Assembly (NCBI GenBank): GCA_016763255.1
Contig: JAESUA010000115.1
Coordinates: 1 to 5,332, forward strand
Direction of reading: 5' to 3'
Source: Magnetovibrio sp.
GTDB lineage: Bacteria > Pseudomonadota > Alphaproteobacteria > Rhodospirillales > Magnetovibrionaceae
DNA: 5,332 nucleotides
Positions 1-4,685 of the stretch are shown here, piece by piece. Position numbers and translations under genes: made by a program. The notes under the pieces are model-generated. The model was not told the origin of the DNA and did no database searches. It was given only the letters and a program-made list of their open reading frames with translations. The first letter of the stretch is position 1, and the number at the start of each line of letters is the position of its first letter.

Positions 1-96
1 ATTTGAATAATTTACAATCTGCTCATATGCATAAGGCGGTCCCACCCATATAGCGAATGATCGAAAATTACAGGCCGGGGGAAACATGCAATGGGT

Positions 97-176
97 GAGT
101 TCTCGCGACACCTTGGCATTACGGCGACACGGGTGATATTGGGGCTGGGTAATTAGGAAAGGTGTCCACAGAACTC
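97..176. repeat. Nested imperfect palindrome, about 80 bp (MITE-like or structured RNA)
   Basis: The two halves pair over three blocks. GAGTTCT (97-103) pairs with AGAACTC (170-176). After a symmetric 3/3 internal loop (CGC against CAC), GACACCTT (107-114) pairs with AAGGTGTC (159-166). After a 3/5 loop, ATTAC (118-122) pairs with GTAAT (149-153). That is 20 perfectly complementary base pairs around a 26-nt centre. This is the form expected of a miniature inverted-repeat element, of two insertion-sequence ends left after loss of the middle, or of a structured transcript. No clear target-site duplication flanks it and no transposase is seen. The pairing is read directly from the sequence; the element type is inference. 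Confidence 0.5.
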
Positions 177-462
177 TCAACCGCGTAGTCCTAGAATGAC
201 CCCGCCGCGCCGACCCAATGCCCGCCATCCAAGCGCCGCCTCACCAAATACTGGGCAAAACCACGCGCTATGATGTGTTTATGGTGGGGTGAGCCATCCC
301 TCTAATTTAATCGCCTTGCCTCGAAACTTTGTTTTTAGGTGTGCCATGGCGAAGAGCTCGTATTTAGTATGCTTTACAAAACCTACGGGACCAATCCATT
401 GGGGACACGGCCCAGCGGACTTCCTGGTGCCCTTTGATGCTCTCCCCCCTCCTCCCCGGAAT

Positions 463-495
463 CGCCGCACACTACGCGGTGAAATTTGTTTTTTT
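463..495 (+). terminator. Possible rho-independent terminator, plus strand
   Basis: CGCCGC (463-468) and GCGGTG (476-481) form a six-pair stem, one pair being G-U, with a 7-nt loop. A stretch AAATTTG follows, then seven T (489-495). The T tract lies 7 nt beyond the stem, which is farther than in a textbook terminator. No plus-strand gene is recognised upstream, so it would end an unknown transcript or be fortuitous. Confidence 0.25.
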
Positions 496-599
496 ATGGG
501 TTGTGATGGAAGCTTAAAGCAAACGGGGGGTGCCTCAGTTACGCGCCAGACAATTCAGTCATCGCAAACTGGTGACACCCCCAGGCTCATGCAAACTCG

Positions 600-615
600 T
601 GCCTTTAATAAGGCA
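600..615 (-). terminator. Hairpin just past the end of the secreted-protein operon
   Basis: TGCCTT (600-605) and AAGGCA (610-615) form a perfect six-pair stem with a 4-nt loop, five bases beyond the stop codon at 621-623. An outer complementarity, CAAACT (592-597) with AGTTTG (623-628), could extend the structure over the stop codon. The minus-strand downstream side has only a weak T stretch, so this may be a transcript-end stabiliser rather than an intrinsic terminator. Confidence 0.3.
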
Positions 616-620
616 GAACG

Positions 621-1448
621 TTAGTTTGTATTTTGAATGAATGAGCAAGGCTGTTGTACAGGATAAAAACTGGCAATTTCTTTCGCAACGCCACAAATCC
701 AATTGATTTGACAATTCTTTTCGTTCACTGGGGAATCAGCAATTGCCCCTGTGTCATAACCAACAAAACCAACGTTACCCGGTAAAAAACCACCCTGAAT
801 ATCTTCAAAAACATGGTTCCAAGTGCGGAGTAGACTTGACATTAGGGCAAACGACTGACCATTGTCGATGGAACGCACATTTTTATAACGTCGTTCAATC
901 ACGGGACGAATCTTCGACATCATAGGTTCTTTGAATTCCTCTTCAGTTTTTCCTAATTTCCAAAGACAGACCTCTCTAACGGCAGGTACAAAATCTCCAG
1001 ATATATCATACTGTTCATAGTTGACGAAAGTTTCCACGCTGATACGGCACGCAACCTGCGTTTTGTCACCTGCACATGGAAATAAGAATGCTTCTGCAAA
1101 CATATTCGGATCAGTTGGATAAGCATCGGCGAACAAAAAACTAAAGTGACCCTTAATAATGTTATTATCGTTCGCGTCATCTCTTAATTGTTTCACACAA
1201 TTATTAGCTATTATGCAGACTTTTAAGACATAATCGTTATCGTATTTATCCTTCGCTAGATAGGCAATTTGCCCCGTTCCCTCCCCAAGTTCATTGACCA
1301 TTAATTCGCGTTGTTGGTCGAGTGTCATTTGGGAAATATTGTTATAAATTGCCGCGAGATCCGGTGCAGCCACCGCCGAATTAACAACAGTCGCACACAT
1401 CAGTACCGAAAGACCAAACGCGATTTTGAATTTCATCAAGTGTGTCAT
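621..1448 (-). CDS. Secreted cysteine-rich protein of unknown function
   Basis: I do not recognise a family for this 275-residue protein. The N terminus is a Sec-type signal peptide: a Lys at residue 6, a hydrophobic core at about 9-22 and a likely AVA-type cleavage site near residue 27. The residue before Cys18 is Met, so this is not a good lipobox. The mature part has eight cysteines (78, 84, 125, 134, 161, 246, 252, 268), an even number consistent with disulfides in the periplasm or outside the cell. No transmembrane helix follows the signal. The ATG at 1448 is preferred over the longer frame from 1565 because that extension would overlap the upstream gene and place residues before the signal peptide. 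A GGGGG run (1458-1462) lies nine bases upstream of this ATG. The gene starts one base after the stop of the glycosidase-like gene, so the two are probably cotranscribed and translationally coupled. Functional partnership with that protein is inferred from this linkage and from the shared export. The coding sequence is A+T-rich compared with the genes at the right end of the window. Confidence 0.8.
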   Translation of the reverse strand: MTHLMKFKIAFGLSVLMCATVVNSAVAAPDLAAIYNNISQMTLDQQRELMVNELGEGTGQIAYLAKDKYDNDYVLKVCIIANNCVKQLRDDANDNNIIKGHFSFLFADAYPTDPNMFAEAFLFPCAGDKTQVACRISVETFVNYEQYDISGDFVPAVREVCLWKLGKTEEEFKEPMMSKIRPVIERRYKNVRSIDNGQSFALMSSLLRTWNHVFEDIQGGFLPGNVGFVGYDTGAIADSPVNEKNCQINWICGVAKEIASFYPVQQPCSFIQNTN

Positions 1449-1449
1449 T

Positions 1450-2433
1450 TTATTCGACCCCCATGACAATAGGGAGGGGGCGATAAAAGCGTTTTGAGCA
1501 CATCTTGCCAGCAGCATTTCGCTCATCGCTTGCCTTTGTATACAAAAGCGCCGCGTCTGCATCAAGTTCCTTCAGAATCAGTTCTGCTGATCCCGCCCCA
1601 TCCAAGTTCAATGCGTTGTACGCCCCTAAATCACGCAAGGCATTGTAAAATTTACCTGTTTGTTTCAAGTCTTCACCATTTGGCAAGGCGCTCCCTGCGT
1701 TGATCGCAAGAAAAATTAAGGTTTCACCGTTTTCGCTGAGACCTACAGCCGCCCGAGGTTTTTGACCATTGGGCGAGATGGCAATTGGTTGTGCCTGAAA
1801 CGCATCATTAGTCATGAACCGATAACCGGATACCGCGCCGCGAATATACTGTTTATTCGCAGTAAAATCGTAGCCCGTCCCAACGATTGTCGCATATTTT
1901 GCAAACTTGTCGCGTCCAGCTTGATTATAGATGATCAATGTATTGGTATCTTTATCATGTACCTTTCGGTCGGCGGCCTCTTCACCTGAAATCCATGTCG
2001 TCTCATGGATGGTCACGCCAAGCCCCTTGCCACAAACATCCCCGTAACCGCCCGCTGCATTGTAGAAATTTGCGCTCATCAAAAAGCGATACTGATTGTA
2101 CGGCATGCCAGCTCCACGCCACCATCCCAAGTTCGTCATATCGCAGTTGCCTGGGTTGACAGCAGGAAGCGTATTTTTCAAAACGGACATTCGAATATTG
2201 GGCTTACCATCCTGGTCACATTGTGCATCCAACGCCGGCACGGCAATTTTGTCCCATGCCTCGACCAGATTCACTTTTACATATTTTATTTTTTGTGTTG
2301 GGGTCGTCCCATCTTTGTTGCCATAGCTAAAATAACCCAGCACGTCTTCTGCAAATGCCCCCGTTGCACACACAGACCACATCAAAGCCCCAAGTGTCAG
2401 CCTCACACTGGCCTTTTGCATCATAGACTTCAT
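1450..2433 (-). CDS. Exported NAGPA-type phosphodiester glycosidase-like protein
   Basis: This 327-residue protein has a signal peptide (basic residues at 7 and 11, hydrophobic core about 12-24, cleavage likely after AFA at 26-28). A domain resembling the phosphodiester glycosidase family (NAGPA, Pfam PF09992, formerly DUF2233) follows. The visible family marks are a SANFYNAAGG stretch (120-129), corresponding to the family's N-G-x-F-F region; PRAAVGLSENGETLIFLAIN (226-245), the usual P-R-t-A-v-G strand pair; and LGAYNALNLDGAGSAEL (269-285), the characteristic N-L-D-G-G-G-S loop. Here the loop reads DGAGSA, so one glycine is replaced by alanine. The human relative removes N-acetylglucosamine from a phosphodiester. 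Bacterial members are thought to act on cell-surface or extracellular glycans, but the substrate here is unknown. Cysteines at 72, 97, 134 and 312 could form disulfides. GGAG lies seven bases upstream of the ATG at 2433; further ATG codons at residues 4 and 5 are possible starts. It is the first gene of a two-gene operon. Confidence 0.8.
   Translation of the reverse strand: MKSMMQKASVRLTLGALMWSVCATGAFAEDVLGYFSYGNKDGTTPTQKIKYVKVNLVEAWDKIAVPALDAQCDQDGKPNIRMSVLKNTLPAVNPGNCDMTNLGWWRGAGMPYNQYRFLMSANFYNAAGGYGDVCGKGLGVTIHETTWISGEEAADRKVHDKDTNTLIIYNQAGRDKFAKYATIVGTGYDFTANKQYIRGAVSGYRFMTNDAFQAQPIAISPNGQKPRAAVGLSENGETLIFLAINAGSALPNGEDLKQTGKFYNALRDLGAYNALNLDGAGSAELILKELDADAALLYTKASDERNAAGKMCSKRFYRPLPIVMGVE
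1457..1462 (-). promoter_or_regulatory. Ribosome binding site inside the upstream gene's end
   Basis: On the minus strand, GGGGGT precedes the ATG at 1448 by eight bases and lies within the last codons of the glycosidase-like gene. It is well placed for the ATG at 1448 but too far from the alternative ATG at 1436, which supports the chosen start and suggests translational coupling. Confidence 0.5.
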
Positions 2434-2520
2434 TGCATCTCTCCATAAGGTTGATATTACATGTGTGTAACATACTTATGAGGGAGTTGCGAATGTGAGA
2501 ATCAACAAAATCACAGACAC
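2434..2520 (-). promoter_or_regulatory. Probable promoter/operator region of the secreted-protein operon
   Basis: This A+T-rich stretch precedes the glycosidase-like gene. It carries an inverted repeat, TTACA (2457-2461) and TGTAA (2466-2470) separated by four bases, about 25 bases upstream of the start codon. Minus-strand hexamers resembling a -35 (TTGATT, near 2500) are present, but no convincing -10 box at standard spacing is seen. A promoter is expected from gene position; the repeat could be an operator, and no regulator gene is adjacent. Confidence 0.3.
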
Positions 2521-2534
2521 CTCGGGTGCTAAAA

Positions 2535-2582
2535 CATGACCACAACGCGTCATGCGCGAGTCTGAGTCGGCCATGACGTTGT
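2535..2582 (-). terminator. Overlapping alternative hairpins after the MNT-HEPN gene
   Basis: Three related arms lie between the MNT-HEPN stop and the operon below. On the minus strand, arm A, ACAACGTCATG (2582-2572), can pair with arm B, CATGACGCGTTGT (2554-2542), giving 11 pairs with a two-base bulge. Alternatively the CATGAC of arm B (2554-2549) pairs with arm C, GTCATG (2540-2535), which is followed directly by TTTT. The second hairpin resembles a short intrinsic terminator, and the first would prevent it. The simplest reading is termination of MNT-HEPN transcription; an attenuator is a possible alternative. Confidence 0.4.
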
Positions 2583-2590
2583 TTTGAGGA

Positions 2591-3475
2591 TTAAGTGGCG
2601 GCGAGGCGCGTCTTGCAGATTTTTTCGACTTGGGATTGGAGGGCTTGGACTTTTGATTCCAGCCACTCTAGTTCTTCGGTGGTGATTTCGTAGTGTTCTG
2701 AGTAGCGGGCTTCGACGTAGGCGCGGCGGAGCAGTTCGAATTTTCGTTTGTCACGGCGCTGGTGGCGGGGCCACACGTCGATAAGCTTTTGGTCTAGGTC
2801 TTCGGCCAAGCTGCGCAGAGTTCTAATATTATGAGTGGCGGGCGAATAGTGGGTCAATGCTAATAAGAATGCCCGATATGTTTGTTCTGTAATCTGGTGC
2901 AAGAGAAAAGCGGCGTTTTTGTTGTGCCCCATTTCGATATGAATTGGCGCTGTTACCAAAAAATTCCGAGCTAGGCTAAATGCCTCTTCAAAATATTTTT
3001 CCGCCCTTTTTTGGGCTTCCCCTTCACTCAACGTTTTAGGCTCGGCCAGTTTGTGGCCTGTGAGTTCGTAGAGGGCGATGCCCTCTTTTTTGATGTCGCT
3101 GAAGAAGTATTGGCCTTTGGCGAGTTCGTCGTTGACGCGCTGCAAGGGCTCAATCAGCAGTTGGACTTCGTACTTGATGCGTTTGTCCTGCATCAAACGG
3201 TCTTCGGCGGCTTCCCAGAATTCAAAGTCAATCAGACGGTCGTCGTTGACGATGACCAAGATGTCATAATCGCTTTTGTAACCACTGTGATGATCATCGA
3301 CCCAGCCGCCCCGGGCAAACGATCCAAACAGGATTACTTTCAAAATCCGGGCGCGTTTTTTCCACTCCGAAGTGGCGGTGGAAGTGGCGGATTCAAATTC
3401 TTCAAAAAGAACCTGAACGATGTGTTCCAGCTCCCATTGGTGAGAATCTCGCAGATGATCCAGGCTTGTTTTCAT
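2591..3475 (-). CDS. Single-chain nucleotidyltransferase (MNT) and HEPN domain protein
   Basis: This 294-residue cytoplasmic protein joins two domains. Residues about 40-140 form a minimal nucleotidyltransferase of the polymerase-beta fold: GSFARG at 51-56 is the glycine-serine signature, SDYDILV at 68-74 supplies the metal-binding D-x-D (Asp69, Asp71), and Glu103 in YEVQLL is the likely third carboxylate position. Residues about 155-285 form a helical HEPN domain: AAFLLHQITEQTYRA (188-202), then THNIRTL (214-220) and a C-terminal EARYSEHYEI segment (255-264). I see no standard RX4-6H ribonuclease motif in the HEPN part; the nearest is R257-Y-S-E-H261-Y. It therefore looks more like the non-catalytic or sacsin-like HEPN class than an active toxin, although separate MNT and HEPN proteins often form toxin-antitoxin pairs. 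The ATG at 3475 has only a weak AGG four bases upstream. The gene is divergent from the membrane-protein gene at 3622. Its target is unknown. Confidence 0.85.
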   Translation of the reverse strand: MKTSLDHLRDSHQWELEHIVQVLFEEFESATSTATSEWKKRARILKVILFGSFARGGWVDDHHSGYKSDYDILVIVNDDRLIDFEFWEAAEDRLMQDKRIKYEVQLLIEPLQRVNDELAKGQYFFSDIKKEGIALYELTGHKLAEPKTLSEGEAQKRAEKYFEEAFSLARNFLVTAPIHIEMGHNKNAAFLLHQITEQTYRAFLLALTHYSPATHNIRTLRSLAEDLDQKLIDVWPRHQRRDKRKFELLRRAYVEARYSEHYEITTEELEWLESKVQALQSQVEKICKTRLAAT

Positions 3476-3621
3476 GCAACCTGTTTAGCACAAAAAAACT
3501 TCTGCGCGCCAATCGGTTGTTTTTTGGCGGGGCTGCACCCTTCGGTTCAGGTTTTCCCATCCTCCGGCACAATGAAGCCACATATACAGGTTATATCAGG
3601 GCCCTAAATCAGGAGGTTTGC
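3476..3621. promoter_or_regulatory. Divergent intergenic region with operator-like repeats
   Basis: This spacer must supply promoters for the MNT-HEPN gene (leftward) and the CPVC membrane-protein gene (rightward). It holds a perfect inverted repeat, ATATA (3582-3586) and TATAT (3592-3596) around CAGGT. The TATACA within it could be a -10 box, but I see no matching -35. An AGGGCCCT palindrome lies at 3598-3605. A second inverted repeat, CGCCAA (3507-3512) with TTGGCG (3524-3529), is followed on the minus strand, after eight bases, by seven T (3498-3492). That could be a leader hairpin for the leftward gene. Promoter positions are not certain. Confidence 0.35.
3611..3616 (+). promoter_or_regulatory. 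Consensus ribosome binding site AGGAGG
   Basis: A full AGGAGG lies five bases before the ATG at 3622. It settles that start against the longer frame beginning at 3466, whose extra 52 residues overlap the MNT-HEPN start and do not look like protein. Confidence 0.85.
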
Positions 3622-4047
3622 ATGGATTACATCACCCGCAATCGCATTTTTGGCGGCATCGCTGTGGCGCTGGTGGCGTTTGGGGCGTTGGGCACCGTGG
3701 CGGCGTTGTGGGTCAATCCGGTGTTTATCCGCATGACCCCGGTGCAGGGTTTTGAGGTGCCGCTGCTGGCGCTTTTGGCGGTGTTAAGCGGTGTATATGT
3801 CGTCGTGCGACGGCCGATGTGTGGGGCCAACAAGGCCACCGGGGCCGGATTTTTAGGCTTTTTGGGCGTGGCCTGTCCGGTATGCAATAAGATCTTGGTG
3901 CTGGCCTTTGGCGGTGAATTGCTGATGACCTATTACGAGCCGGTGCGCCTTCACATCACCCTGATCAGCCTGATTTTGATGGTATGGCTGGTGTGGCGTG
4001 AAATCAAGTTGGGCCGCGCCATGCACAGCGTGCCCGCAACCCTTTAA
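3622..4047 (+). CDS. Small inner-membrane protein with CPVC motif
   Basis: This 141-residue protein has four predicted membrane segments, at about residues 9-31, 45-62, 75-101 and 109-126, and a short basic C-terminal tail. The third segment contains GVACPVCNKILVLAFGG (82-98), with Cys85 and Cys88 as a C-P-x-C pair, and Cys67 lies just before that segment. A CPxC pair next to or inside a membrane helix is seen in redox proteins of the VKOR and DsbD type and in some metal carriers. I recall similar small membrane proteins carrying a CPxCNK stretch, but none of known function. Disulfide exchange or metal handling is therefore inference. No oxidase, thioredoxin-like or metal-resistance partner is in the window. 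The gene stands alone and converges on the MarR gene, the two stop codons overlapping in the bases TTAA (4044-4047). Confidence 0.8.
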   Translation: MDYITRNRIFGGIAVALVAFGALGTVAALWVNPVFIRMTPVQGFEVPLLALLAVLSGVYVVVRRPMCGANKATGAGFLGFLGVACPVCNKILVLAFGGELLMTYYEPVRLHITLISLILMVWLVWREIKLGRAMHSVPATL

Positions 4048-4575
4048 CCCGCGTCTGTATCGCCAATTTTCGCCAGTAAGCCACGCAACTGCGTGCGTTC
4101 ATCAACGCTGAGCGCGCTCAACAGGCGCTCTTCCGTTTGCACGTGGGTGACGACGATTTCATCGGCCAGGGCAAAACCTTCATCGGACAAGGCAATCTTG
4201 AGCCCACGGCGGTCCTTGGGATCGCTGGCGCGGATCAACAAGCCGCGTTTTTCCAAGCGATCTAGCCGGTTGGTCATGGCCGAAGTCGACAACATCATGT
4301 CTTTGGCCAGCGCAGATGGCGATAAAGTTTGCCCCCCGCCCCTGACGACGCAGGGTCAAGATCACGTCAAACCCGGCAAAATCCAAATCATACTGGGTCA
4401 AGTTGGCCATCACGCCCTGGCGCAGCCGTTCCGCAGCACGCCACGTGTCGCCCACCACGGCCATCGGCGCGGGGTCGATGTCCGGCCGTTCACGCCGCCA
4501 TTGCGCCAAAATGGCATCCATTTCCGCCTGATCAAACGCGCTGATACGCGATTCATTTTTCTTGTATTGACTCAT
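4044..4575 (-). pseudogene. MarR-family transcriptional regulator, frameshifted
   Basis: Two minus-strand frames together make one MarR protein. The first runs from the ATG at 4575 through VGDTWRAAERL and FDVILTLRRQGRG, then loses the family match. The second covers KDMMLSTSAMTNRLDRLEKR to the stop at 4044-4046. The switch falls at a run of six G on the minus strand (4332-4337). Reading five G instead restores an uninterrupted 176-residue protein: dimerisation helices at about 15-60, winged helix-turn-helix at about 64-131, recognition helix at about 95-110, and the wing signature DPKDRRGLKIALS at 118-130. Such regulators usually repress a divergent efflux or transport gene, which fits the EamA gene at 4686. 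As written, the product stops making sense before the DNA-binding helix and would probably not bind DNA. A real mutation, slippage-based switching or a homopolymer sequencing error are all possible. A GAGG lies six bases upstream of the start. Confidence 0.85.
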
Positions 4576-4685
4576 CCTTGGCCTCGCCCATATAGTTCGA
4601 TATCAAAATACTTTACGTCAAACTTTCAGCAATCAAAATATCTGACATCAAGATAAACCTCCCCAGGTGAAATGAAAAGGACCCT
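4576..4685. promoter_or_regulatory. Divergent marR/eamA control region with twin operator-like sites
   Basis: A repeated element occurs twice exactly 30 bp apart. ATCAAAATA at 4602-4610 returns at 4632-4640, each followed by a similar block, ACGTCAA (4615-4621) and ACATCAA (4645-4651). The right copy contains an inverted repeat TATCT (4639-4643) and AGATA (4651-4655) separated by seven bases, the size and form of a MarR-dimer operator. The left copy is a weaker palindrome centred on ACGT (4615-4618). Thirty base pairs is close to three helical turns, so two dimers would sit on the same face of the DNA. The sites lie where promoters for both genes must be, consistent with repression of both. 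Confidence 0.55.

Larger units (their letters stand above)
1..620. other. Gene-poor region with palindromic structure
   Basis: No convincing protein gene is visible in this stretch. A minus-strand frame is open from an ATG at 228 to the window edge (76 codons, no stop). Its product is rich in Arg, Cys, His and Trp, lacks a recognisable domain and runs straight through the palindrome at 97-176, so I do not call it. A plus-strand frame from a GTG at 289 to 624 is low-complexity in places and unlike any family I know. What does stand out is secondary structure: the nested palindrome at 97-176, an inverted repeat CTCACC/GGTGAG at 240-245 and 288-293, a CCAATCCATTGG palindrome at 391-402, and hairpins near 463-495 and 600-615. 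The region may be an old insertion site or may hold a non-coding RNA; the sequence alone does not decide. Confidence 0.5.

Noticed and set aside
289..624. Plus-strand frame of 111 codons with a GTG start
   Set aside because: It has no ribosome site of note, has a proline-rich chance-like composition, overlaps an equally open minus-strand frame (279-470) and matches no family I know.
953..1180. Minus-strand frame of 75 codons inside the secreted-protein gene
   Set aside because: It is an alternate-frame shadow of the secreted-protein gene.
1449..1565. N-terminal extension of the secreted-protein frame to 1565
   Set aside because: It would overlap the upstream gene by more than 100 bases and bury the signal peptide; the ATG at 1448 with a GGGGG site fits better.
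2005..2448. Plus-strand frame of 147 codons opposite the NAGPA-like gene
   Set aside because: It is antisense to a recognisable domain and its translation is low-quality, without motifs.
3566..3578. Sigma-54-like GG...GC promoter before the CPVC gene
   Set aside because: The GG and GC are separated by nine bases instead of ten, and the -12 element is poor.
3011..3607. Long plus-strand frame (198 codons) opposite the MNT-HEPN gene
   Set aside because: It is antisense to a gene with clear GSFARG and DxD motifs; openness follows from codon bias of the real gene.
3466..3621. N-terminal extension of the CPVC membrane protein
   Set aside because: The added residues do not look like protein and overlap the MNT-HEPN start; the ATG at 3622 has a perfect AGGAGG.
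4093..4656. Plus-strand frame of 187 codons across the MarR gene
   Set aside because: It is antisense to the MarR gene and runs into the operator region; no family features.
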